Shown here piece by piece: positions 26,034 to 36,695 of a DNA stretch of 64,000 bases. The translations under genes and the position numbers were made by a program. Source of the stretch: Synchiropus splendidus. Lineage: Eukaryota; Chordata; Actinopteri; Syngnathiformes; Callionymidae. The stretch lies in NCBI RefSeq assembly GCF_027744825.2, contig NC_071351.1:13963001-14027000 (forward strand). The letters are read 5' to 3'. How positions within the stretch are numbered: position 1 is the stretch's first letter; each line of letters begins with the position of its first letter. Under the pieces are notes generated by a model, which was not told where the DNA came from, did no database searches, and saw only the letters and a list, made by a program, of their open reading frames with translations.

Positions 26034-26212
26034 CCTGTTTGCTTGCTTCCCAAATGGGCAATAATCGGCAGGTGCGAGACAGACTAGTTTGGAGACTCTC
26101 AGATGAGGTGCAGAAGAGTCGAACCTGCCTCTTTGGGGCATAGATATAGACGAGCGCTCTCCTCTTTATTTGCAGAGAGATGTAAGACTCAAAGGCTTCT
26201 GTCTTTTATATA
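26034..26212 (-). promoter_or_regulatory. slmap: Probable slmap short-form promoter and 5' UTR exon
   Basis: Reverse-strand TATATAAAAG at 26203-26212 predicts transcription from about 26175. A donor AACAG|GTAAGC ends a candidate leader exon at about 26034. The next acceptor is the exon with the first coding ATG at 24601. The leader contains an upstream ATG whose frame, if spliced this way, meets TGA shortly after the main start. The whole region is about 400 bp from the divergent cers5 start. Confidence 0.5.
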
Positions 26213-26621
26213 TTTAATACGAAAATTGCGTCATCGGCTGCGACACGCCCAATTAAAGATGTTCAATTGCTGACTTCAAATAGTGAATCAAATGTTAGAT
26301 TAAGTCATGTACACATTGTAGATATTGATGGTGAACCAAGTTTAGATTTTTTTTTTTTTAAATATGAAAACTTCCACTTTTGCGAGTTTGCCAAGTGATG
26401 CGTTCAGGCTCTCACGGGTGCGTCCTCTTCAGTGTTCAAACATCGCGGAAAAGTTCACGGTGGGTGTTTCCTTACTGGTTGACTGTTTCCTTTCCAGACT
26501 CGGAGGAGATGCGCACAGGAGACATCAAGTAGCGTCACTGCAGAACTCCGAGTTCACTTCAGCGGAGGTGCGACGGAAGACGCGTTCACGGACACTAAAC
26601 GCGTTTCACTACCGCTCTGCG

Positions 26622-29600
26622 ATGTCTGCAATCTCTGCCTGGTTCTGGAGTGAGAAGTTCTGGCTGCCAGAGAACGTGACGTGGGTGGACCTGGAGCATC
26701 CGCCACCTGGAGTGGACTACCCCCGGCTGAGACACGTACTATACGCTCTGCCGTTGGCCGTCGTGGTGCTCCTGCTCCGGCTGCTGTTCGAGAGGTAAAC
26801 CTTATTGATGGTTGTGGTGCCACGTTGATTTGGCACTTTCCACTGCACATGTGGCATCTATTCAATCTGAAACACACATCCAAAAGAGCCTGCTGTAAAA
26901 CTTAACCACAAATAATAAGAAACATGTTTTGATATAAGTTAACTGTATTCAGAATAAAATGCAATTAATATAAGAAGAAAAAAATTATATATATATATAT
27001 ATGAGGTAATACGTCACATATATGATTGTTTCCAGTCAAATAATTAAGAAAACTATGTTTATTACAGTAGTCTCTTCTGCTTAAGCATTCATTTCAGTTT
27101 GTACTTTGCTTTGTTGGAGAATGCCCTGCATCCCTACCATGATTCTCGAGTGAAATTGGGGAATGTTATCAGTGAGACGGCATCACAATATTGACATGAA
27201 GTGAAGACTGTTCCAGATAAGATAACGCTGTTTGCCTCACAAATTCCAACATGTATAAGAAGAGAAGTATGTATGAACGGAGGGTTAACTTGTCGGTGAG
27301 AGAACAGGCCTTATCCCTATCGCCGATCCAGTCATGTGACAGGTCAGCGTGCTAAGGAGCTCCCACATTGCCGCCTTCCTTCTTCAGGCACATTTTAGCT
27401 GCAGATTTACTTTCTCACCTTGTATGTCAAATATGTTTCAATAATGCACCATTTCTCTGTCCCCACCCTCTCTTTTTCGACTGTGTGTACAGGCTTGTGG
27501 CCAAGCCCTGTGCCCACATACTTCACATTCAGGCGGGACACCATCGACGAGCTCAGCCTAACGTCGTCCTGGAGAGGGTGTATCAGTCCAAAACGGTACA
27601 CAAAAAAACTGTTTGTGCACGCTATAAATATCCAGAGTTGCTACACTGCAGTCGAAATGATGCGTTACGGTAAACATCACACAGTGAGGGACACTCACAA
27701 ACACTGTTCTCTTATGCTCTTGTTAAGAGTCCGGACTCAAAACAACTGCAAGGACTCTCAAAGCAGCTGGACTGGGACATTCAGAAGATACAGAGATGGT
27801 TTCGCAACCGTCGCAGCCAAGACAAGCCGAGTGTGCTGACCAAGTTCTCAGAGAGCATGTAAGTCCTTGAACCTTTTACACAAAACGAAATTTGAATGAA
27901 TGCATCATTCATTTGAAGTGCAACTTGACACAAGTCGTAATGTCAACATGGCTGTTTTCTCTCGCTTCAGGTGGAGATTTACATTTTACCTGGGGGTTTT
28001 TGTCTACGGCCTGCATCATTTGTGGCAGGTGAGTTGTCTGAAGTCACTTCCTGAGTGCTGTGCTGTCTGAATGAAAAAAATCTCTCTATTTCTTCTAGAC
28101 ACCATGGATGTGGGACACCAGACAGTGTTGGTACAACTATCCATTCCAGGTACAGTTTGCTGGTGCTAGTTATAAAGTTGTTTTTCTTTCAATTTAATGT
28201 TTTGAGTTTAATTTATCTCAATCATGAGATTCCCATCAAGCACGTCTCTCTAAAGCAATTTACAACAAGTGAGGGAAACCAGAAGTCAGTATGTTATTCA
28301 GATATAGTATCACATCTTAAGAAGTTTCATGCATCCATTTTCCTTTACTTGTCAGAGGTTGGGTCGCAGGGGCAGCAGACCAAATAAGTGGCGACTCCCA
28401 GTCAGCTGTAGTGAACTGAGAGATAAAAACGCTCCTCCTGCCAGTTAAACATGAACCTCCACTGTGCTACATGTGCAACCCTTTGCTTCTCTCTTGCAGC
28501 ATCAAAGTCCCGAGCAGTACAATTACTACATAGCTGAACTGGCTTTCTATTGGTCGCTCATGATCTCACAGTTCACCGACATCAGACGAAAGGTGTGTGA
28601 CCACGTTCCCAAACTGTGCCGTCATTACAATTTTTTTTACAAGGCTGATCGACTTTTCAGGAAAAACGGGTTTGAAATTCCACTGCTCCTAAAAATACAT
28701 ATGTAGCTACCCAGGGAGGTGAGGGAGGGAGGGGTGTCTAACAAACACGCCATGTGGGTTTTTCAGCCGACGCCATTTGTCTTACATGCATCCATTGTCA
28801 ACCCCCCGGAGCAACGTTTTAACAAGTCGTCCCTCCTTTTGTTCTCTCTTTCCGCTCACCTGTCATCTCATTTCATGAAGGATTTCGTCATCATGCTTGT
28901 CCACCACCTGGCCACCATATTCCTCATCACCTTCTCCTACGCCAACAACATGCTCAGAGCTGGAACTCTGGTCATGTGCGTGCATGATGCATCCGACATC
29001 TTTTTGGAGGTATATAAGGCTTATTGTTAGAGCTGCCGAGGTTTATGGAGAGAGGGACGCCTGGGTGTATTTGCTTAGGATGCTGCCTCCTCCACTCTAC
29101 CTCGGTTTAGTTGAAAGATATTTGCACCATGGTCCCAGTGTGACGGGAAGATGGGCTCTCTGATTCTTATTTGTTATGACAACCAAGCTAAGGGCTGCAA
29201 TAGAAGTACTGCAATAATTACAGTCCTGTCAATCAATGTCACCACTTGTGAAAACCCTCACAGGCCTTTACTATAACAGCGCCTGCATTCTGACTTGCTC
29301 ACAAATCTTGTCGTCACCAGGCGGCCAAGTTGGCCAACTATGCCAAGTACCAGAAGCTATGTGATGGGCTGTTCGTGGTGTTCAGCTTCAGTTTCTTCAT
29401 CTGCCGACTCATCATTTACCCTTTCTGGTAAGACGGAAGGAAGTCAGTGATGCAGACATTATTTACGCTACATTTTGAAATGGTTTGTTGCAGGATCGTG
29501 TACACCGTTTTATTTGAGAGCTGGGAGATTGTGGGGCCTTACCAAGCCTGGTGGCTGCTGAACGGGCTGCTGTTGGTCCTGCAGGTCCTTCACATTATCT

Positions 29601-29851
29601 GGTTCTACCTCATGCTGCGCATCGCCATCAAGGCCATCTTCAAGGGAAAGGTTAGTCCTCAGCTGTTGCAGTATGTTATGGAACGTACGTTATGGAACTA
29701 TACATATGTTTGTTTGGAGCAAAATTTCCTGCTAACATCAGTCCCGTTCAAGGTGTCCAAAGATGACCGCAGCGACATCGAGAGCAGCTCAGATGAAGAG
29801 ATGGATTCCACTAAGACTGTTCAACAAAACGGTGGGGCGCACAACCACTGA
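26622..29851 (+). CDS. cers5: Ceramide synthase 5-like
   Basis: Ten exons (26622-26794, 27493-27595, 27728-27858, 27971-28028, 28099-28149, 28500-28592, 28881-29009, 29321-29427, 29494-29650, 29753-29851) give 366 residues. After the N-terminal [20 protein letters not shown] comes a membrane segment, then the Hox-like region ([20 protein letters not shown]). The TLC domain carries the Lag1 motif, with [17 protein letters not shown] and HDASD holding the His pair and Asp residues. The acidic tail [13 protein letters not shown] is a known CK2-type phosphorylation region in this family. Ceramide synthases N-acylate sphingoid bases in the ER; CERS5 prefers C16 acyl-Co[16 protein letters not shown] favours CERS5 over CERS6. 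The frame stays open 86 codons upstream, but homology and length support this start. Confidence 0.9.
28327..28400. repeat. Fragment of a common teleost interspersed repeat
   Basis: CATCCATTTTCC followed by CTTGTCAGAGGTTGGGTCGC and AGGGGCAGCAGACC has the look of the widespread fish repeat that carries GGGTCGCGGGGGCAGCAG. It lies in a cers5 intron. The family is not assigned. Confidence 0.5.
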
Positions 29852-30159
29852 GTACCAGAAGACGGACAGATGTTTCCTCTGTGCCTGTTTAACTCACCTC
29901 TTTAAAATATGTATCATTTCAAGTGGAGGCGATTGACACTCTGTCATGTTTACATGTCATAAGCTTCAATCAGGAGTGCGCTAAAGTGACTGCGCCCAGC
30001 GTGCAGTTTTGCATACATATCATTATATGTACAAAGACTTTATTACAAAGTGGTAATATATTTTACAGCTGTTAAACCAAATCCCTGCTTGTGTCTTATG
30101 TACTATGACTTTTATGTAGTTTTACAAAGATTGTATTGATGTAAAGAAAAAGAATTTGT

Positions 30160-30168
30160 TTTATTAAA
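30160..30168. terminator. Bidirectional poly(A) signal shared by cers5 and the NACHT-LRR gene
   Basis: The string TTTTATTAAAAC gives ATTAAA on the + strand (30163-30168), about 310 bp after the cers5 stop. The same string gives AATAAA on the - strand (30160-30165), about 40 bp after the NACHT-LRR stop. The two genes converge here. Confidence 0.6.
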
Positions 30169-30205
30169 ACCAAGGTGTTTCCCATTTTACTGCTGTCACA
30201 TGTCC

Positions 30206-33200
30206 TTAATATCGGATTCTCTCACACTCATCCATCATCTCGAAGACATCTTCACTGAAGTCGTTGTACTTGAGGCTGAAAGATAAAAGGTCAGTTCACT
30301 TTTAAGTCCCTCAGAGCGGCTGGTATTTGGCTTACTTCAGTTCGAGTACGTGGGGACTGTCCTGCATGGCTTGGACCAGAGGAGGGACGGCGATGTCTGT
30401 CAGTGAGTTGTTCCTCAGCTCCAGACTCTTCAAGGATTTACAGCCCCTTAAGGCAGCGCAGATGTTGTCAATGCTGGCGTCCGTCACTTTGTTCATTTCA
30501 AGACTGTGATCAAGAAGAAAAGTTGGATATGAGTCACTGAAGACACAATTTATGTTCAGTACAATTGGGTTCTTGAGTACTTACTCAAGTTCTTCAATCA
30601 CGCAGTTTGGATGTGTGACAGCGTCGAGAATATATTTCACTCCTTTATCTTCACCTTGATTCAAGCCAACAGACAGCGATGTCAGCCGAGTGGTGTCTCT
30701 CATCAGCAGCAAGCCAAGCTCCTCGAAGACTTGCTGCGTCAACTCACATCGATTCATTCTAAAATACACAATACTATTGAATTTCTCGTTTGGTAAAAGT
30801 GTCATTTTATTTACCTAAGCTTTTCCAGATGGGAACCCGGTGTGTTGAGCGCTTGACAGAGCAGGAGCGCCCCCTCCTGGCCGAGTTCGTTGAGCGACAA
30901 ATCCAGCTCAACCAGAGAGCAGTGTTGTGACATGAGTGCGACCTTCAGATACCCGCAGCATGCCCCGGTCAATTCGGCACCAAACAAGCTGAATAACCAA
31001 AGATTTTGAATTAAAATGTACCTTGAATTAAAATGATGATGTTTTTGCTGTAATCTCACTTGAGACTCTGTAGTTTACACAGAGGGTGTTGCAATGAGCT
31101 GCACAAAGTCTCCACTCCTTTGTCACCGACACAGTTATTTGTCAAGTTTATACTTCTCAGCTCAGAGTGGCCTGACGTCAAAACTGCGGCCAACGTCTCC
31201 ATTGACACAGAAGTCACCTCACAGTGCTGTAACCTTTAAAGCAAAGCAAAAAGAAAATGCATCAAATTGAGCAATGAGTGAGGAAAATACCATGAAAAAA
31301 ATAAAACACACTGGAGTTCCTGCAGTCTACAGTTGGGGCTTTGAAGACCTAGACACAGTTTGGCGAACCCAGGGTTCCCAATCAAATTAGCCCTTATGTC
31401 CAAAACACACAGCTGAGAAGAGGCTGAAGTCAGGACTGGCACCAGGAAGTCACAGCTTGCCTCGTCCAGTGAGCACACTGGGATTCTAGGTGAGAGAAAA
31501 GAGTCACTTAGTGTTGTTTCAAGAGCTTTTAAGATGAGTAGCCTTACTCCAGTGTTTGAATTTTGCTGTCACGCAGTCCAGTACAGAGTATTTTGAACTT
31601 GTCACCATCAAGTGGTGAGTATGAAAGATCCAGGTGTGTGGTGATTCCACATTTGAGGGCAGAAGCCAGAAGACCGATCGCTTCAGTTGCCATGGAGCTG
31701 CTGGACAAACTGAGAGAAAAATTGCAAATATAAGTCATAAATTTACTTCAGTAACTTGCAGACTTACATGATCTTGTGCGATAAACTCATTGCTGGAACC
31801 AGGAGCTTCATACTCTCCCCGGACATGTCTCTCATTGTGTACAAATTTAACTGGTCCGTTTGACCCAGGCATGACACGACATAATTCAGCCCGACGTAGT
31901 CTTGGAGGCTGAGCTTGCCGCAGCCGATTCCCATCCGCACGGAAGGAGAAATAATCTCCTTCACCAAGCTTGCATTCTGAGTCTGATGCAGTAGCTGAAA
32001 GCAACGAGCATGATAGCTTGAGTTGCATCCCTTCAGTCTCTCCTCTGAGCTGGTTTTGAACCAGCCCTTAAAAGCTTGGATCTGGTCCTTGTTAAACTCA
32101 CCCAGCAGGGTTTCCAGTGGGCTTCTCTGGCTCACCTCCGACATTCCAGACAAGAACAGATCAAGAAATGTAAGGTTGCTCTCAAGCCTTTCCAACATTT
32201 TCTCTACACCTTCATGCTCATCCAAAAACATGGACAGAGCCAAGACGAACTCCAAAATGAATTGAGAGTGGAATGACAAGAGTTCTCCGTGGACGTGCAG
32301 GTAATCCTCCAGTGAGGAATCAGGAATCAGCTGCAGACCAACAGCGTCCAGCTGGTCTTTGGCGCAGCTTAAATGCTGATTACTTAAACAACAAAAAGCT
32401 ATTCTCCCAATAGCCAAGATGAACTCTCTGTTCTGGATTTGGTTCTGTGGTTGTGTTTTCATGAGGTAGACCAGGATACAGGCACACAGCTGACTTAATG
32501 TTTCCGGGAGCGGCTCTGAAGCATCCATCAGCGATTGGTAGACTGAACACACCGACCAGAGAAACCTTGGAGAGGCGCTGAGGTCATAAAAGCCCACAGT
32601 TCTTTCCATGTGATGAAACGCTTTGGCAGCTTTGGACGGATCTTGATAGAAGTTCTGAAAGTACTCTTCTTTTTGATGCTTCGTGAAACCCAGGACATTC
32701 ACCGGAGTTCCGCTCAAAAGGTTCACACAACTTGACGGTCGGGTCGCCACCAGAAAAGATGCCCCCTTGAGCAATGACCCTTTTAGCAGGCTGGCTATTA
32801 AGGTTGACACTGAGGTTTTCTGCTTTGGATCAGAGCTGAGGACGTCATCCATTGTCCCCTGGCTGTGTCTCAACTGATCCAAGTCATCCATGATGAACAA
32901 CAGTTCTTCAGGCTTCTGCAGCACACACAGAGCTGACTCAACTGGGACTTGATATCGTGCCAGTAACATTTCCAAGGATAGCTCTTCTTCTGCTAAACAG
33001 ATGTCCTTCAGACTGATGCGGAAGACATGCGAGAAGTTTTGCAGGCGGTCGCCTTTGGCCCAGTCAACAATCACCTTATTCAATGCCAGAGTTTTGCCAC
33101 TACCTTCGGACCCAACGATAATAAGCATCTTGTTATCTCCATTTAAACCGGAGTGGATGGCTTGATCAAGGTCCACACTGTCGCTTGTCTCTGAACCTTT

Positions 33201-33317
33201 TAGGGTCAGTGGGCATATATATTTATTATTGGCAAGGACGGCACTGAGCTGCTCTCCACCGAGGAGTGTTGAGGTCTCATTCTTTGACTGAAGGAGATCA
33301 ACATAGTTTTTGTCCAT
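30206..33317 (-). CDS. NACHT and leucine-rich-repeat protein (NLR family), no N-terminal effector domain
   Basis: A large exon (31768-33317) starts at an ATG in Kozak context (CACCATGG) just inside the exon. It encodes a NACHT ATPase: Walker A GSEGSGKTLALNK, Walker B ELLFIMDDLDQL, and a sensor-like FLVATRPSS. About six LRR exons of roughly 160-175 nt follow (near 31546-31709, 31312-31481, 31062-31235, 30814-30988, 30585-30756, 30336-30503), with motifs such as LVELDLSLNELGQEG. A short last exon (30206-30275) ends ERIRY. Total is about 880 residues. NLRs are cytosolic sensors or regulators of innate immunity. No PYD, CARD, FISNA or B30.2 region is seen. A reverse-strand donor at about 33534 suggests a 5' untranslated exon. 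I cannot name the family member. Confidence 0.85.
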
Positions 33318-34187
33318 GGTGTAGCTGTAGATAAAGAACAAACAGAACATTAGATACTTCTCAAACCATTTTGATCATTGAAACCACATTTGTATCTAGT
33401 TATGCAATTTCTTTAGACAATATCAGAGACACAGAACTATCCCTCAACCTTTATAGGTTCTGAAAATACGAAATAATGAAACAATAATACATAACAGTTT
33501 GTTAAAAACAAGAACGTCAGGAAGCGGGGGTTACCTTGCACGCTGCGTTGCAGGAAGAAATGACATGGGCGTGGCCAGGATCAACTTGCGAAAGTTGGTC
33601 GAGCAACAGCACAGTAATCGTGTTTAAACACTTTTTAAAATGACGAAAAATACCGAAACAGCCACTACTGTTTTGATTTTTTTTCCCATAATGACGCGTT
33701 CACGGAAATAGTTGCCGCCATATTGGTGAGGTCAACTCTGACGCGGCCCTCATGAAAACAAACAAACGTGTTTATCCTGTAAAATTTAGTTGTGCTAACT
33801 GTAACAGAGTAGAATAATAAGGGACCTTGTAATACCAGCCTCGTGAAAGTAAAAATAATTTAAATCGTAATGTGTCGCAAATAATATCTTAAGCTGCCTT
33901 AATGAAAATAAACTAATACAATACATTATTATTTCATTTAATTTCAAGATATAGTGATCTTTTTCAGTCACTGATCAAGACTACGGTGACACGTTCAAAA
34001 ACGGTCGATGTGATTTCCTCATTGGGCACTAGATGACAACAAATCGCTGCTTACAAGGTGAAACTACAACCGTTTTTCAAATTCATTTTATTTCATGAAC
34101 ACATGATGTGAGTTTTTCCACCAGTTGTATCAGTGCAGTACACTATTGCAGTACAAGTATGGTACAAAACCCCTCACAGACTCACGA

Positions 34188-34193
34188 TTTATT
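34188..34193 (-). terminator. Candidate keratin poly(A) signal
   Basis: Reverse-strand AATAAA only about 20 nt after the keratin stop would give a very short 3' UTR. A second AATAAA at about 34086-34091 is the alternative. Confidence 0.4.
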
Positions 34194-34213
34194 CAGTGTA
34201 ATGCTTTTCAGTT

Positions 34214-36080
34214 TTAGTTGTATGATGCTAGATGAGTCTCCTCTTGCTTGATGAGAATCACTGGAGATTTAGGTTGCGGTGTGTCAGTCATCACAACAGC
34301 TGATGGAAAGAAACAAAAAGATGATGAAGTAGATGTTTTAAACCTGATACACTTGGTTTTAAGTCAGCATACTCACATCGTCTACTCCTTGTTGGAACTG
34401 CTTGGATGCTAACAATGGATTCCTGTCCAAGTCTGTAACATTGAGGTCAAATTTTAGTCACATTTTAATGCCTTACTTTCCCAAAAGGAGGTTCTGAAGT
34501 CACAACTTACCTCTCCTCTTCTCCCTCCAGCAGTTTCCTGTATGTGGAGATCTCAATGTCCAGCGCCAGCTTGACGTTCATGAGCTCCTGGTATTCTCTG
34601 AGCTGTCGCGTCATGTCCTGCTTGGCCTTTTGCAAAGCCAGTTCTAGGTCTCGAATTCGATCCCTCGCATCATGGACGGCGGCCTCTCCGCGCTGCTCAG
34701 CTTCAGCAATCTGCCCTTCAAGGCCTGAGCGCTGGAGAACATTGAGTGATTAAAAATGTCTCTCATTTTATCTTGAATCTTTGTTTTGCTAATCTGTGTC
34801 TCACCTGTCCCTTTACAGCATCAATCTCGTTCTGCAGGCGAGCAATCATGCGTTTTAGATCAGCAATTTCCGCCTTGGTGGTACGCAGGTCATTTCCATA
34901 CTGATCGGCATCAGCACTCATCTGCTCAAACTGGTATCAGCAGACAACACAAACCCGTCATCATCAGTTGTTTGTCAGGCTCTGCAAAGGCCATGACCTG
35001 AGTTTTCATGTTTCCTTACCTTCTTTTTGTACCAGTTCTCAGCCTCCTCACGGCTGTGCGCAGCCATCTCCTCATACTGGGCCTTGACATCAGACAGGAT
35101 ATGATCCATCTTCAGGTCGCGGGAGTTGTCCATCTGCACCACCACAGACGTTTCCTTCAGGCTGTCTTGCAGCTCCTGCATCTCCTGTAAGTCAACACAA
35201 CATTAGACAAACTGGAGGAATCTAGTTGAGATATTCGGTCGTGCTTACGGCATCATAAATCGCTCTGAGGAAGTTGACTTCATCACTGGATTCAGACACC
35301 CTGTTCTCAAGGTCCACTTTTGACAAATAGCCATTATCCACATCCTAAAAAAACATGAATAAATCGTGAGACACATATTCACATGTTATTGCCTCTGATC
35401 GAAATACCTTTTTGAGCATAACAAACTCATTTTCCGCCTCATTTCTCTTGATGATCTCTTCCTCATACCTAGGAGATTTAAACAATGTTAACATTTAACA
35501 CCATCAGTCTGCAGTGAAATGTGCATCAGGGGAAGTGTATCTCACTTTTTCTTATAGTCATTGACATGTCTGTGCATGACGCTGTTCTCCATGTCCAGTT
35601 TTTGTTTGTCATTGGTCAAACCCTCCAGCTGCCTCTGCAGGTTGCTGATGTAGGACCTCAGCATGGGCTCGATGTTGGAGGTGGCAGTGGTTTGTCCCTC
35701 TAGCAGCTTCCACTTAGTTTCCAGCATTTTGTTCTGCTGCTCAAGAAACCTCACCTTTGACATGAAAAAAAAAAAACATTAGCAGAGTTTCTTCAACTCA
35801 CTTCCTCTCAAAGCAGCATTACCTTATCAATGAAGGAGGCAAATCTGTTGTTAAGACTCTTGATCTGCTCTTTCTCCTGGGTTCGGACTGCTTGGATGGT
35901 TGGGTCGATGTCCACATTCACGGGGGTCAGCAAGCTCTTATTGATAGTCACGGCTGTGATGGGCTGGTTCATGCCAATGCTCATTTTGGGAATGTTGTAG
36001 GATCCCATCGAGAGGCTGCTGAACGATCCCGAAGACGAGCGCAGTCCTGGGCGGCTGCTCCTCTTCATCCTGAGACTCAT
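34214..36080 (-). CDS. Type II keratin (intermediate filament)
   Basis: Nine exons give about 425 residues. A Ser/Arg-rich head ([20 protein letters not shown]) is followed by H1 and the helix-initiation motif [20 protein letters not shown]. Coils 1 and 2 follow, then the helix-termination motif [20 protein letters not shown]. Exon order and sizes (first coding exon 35823-36080) are those of type II keratins. The tail is short and not Gly-rich, ending [17 protein letters not shown]. Type II keratins pair with type I partners in epithelial cytoplasm. ATG at 36080 is preferred to the upstream TTG-led frame. It is keratin-8/5-like, but the tail lacks the mammalian K8 VVVKKIETRDG signature, so no symbol is given. 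Confidence 0.92.
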
Positions 36081-36140
36081 CTTTGCGTCCTTCAAAGCTG
36101 TTGCCGTTTGAGACAGTGGCGATCACTTATCTTTTGGACG

Positions 36141-36150
36141 CTTTTATAGG
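36141..36150 (-). promoter_or_regulatory. Keratin TATA box
   Basis: Reverse-strand CCTATAAAAG lies about 60 bp upstream of the keratin ATG, giving a predicted start near 36115 and a short 5' UTR. Confidence 0.75.
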
Positions 36151-36695
36151 CCCGAGTGGGTGTGGTGTGATAGCCGAGTTATGTGGCTCCCCAATGCGGG
36201 TAAACCTGTCTGACACTTTCCCACCTACCCATCTGAGTTTGCAGGAGCTGTTGCTATGCAGTATCAGCTCTGCAGTTGTGCAGCATTCTTGAGACCTTCC
36301 TGAGAACACAGCAGGAATTCCAGGTTTCAGAACTACATGCGCTTATGTGGTCCTTTTAAATGTTATGGAGCTTGAAGTGTTTTTTATTGGGAGGCCGTAA
36401 AATATCTCAAAACCCCACCTGTCGTCTTCTTTGAAGTCGCATTTGATTTAAAAAAAAAAAATCTTGCACATGGCACAGTTTACATTTTCATAAATGAGAA
36501 ACATGCCAAATTGGCATCACATTGATTGTCACAAAGAGAGACACTACTGAGCTGCTCTTGACTAATGGGCCAATGACAGCCTTTCCTTAAGCAAACTCGG
36601 CTCATGCCTCTGAGTTCCAGGTGCATTCAGAGCTGGACACTTGAATGCAGGTGGGTGAACAGCTGTCACACTATCATTTGTTTTCTCAGTCACAG
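36151..36695. other. Intergenic between keratin and DNase-like pseudogene
   Basis: The keratin upstream region. No gene or repeat recognised. Confidence 0.5.

Noticed and set aside
26364..26621. 86-codon in-frame extension upstream of the cers5 start
   Set aside because: It is not similar to any ceramide synthase N-terminus and begins in an AT-rich stretch; the family length and [14 protein letters not shown] start support the ATG at 26622.
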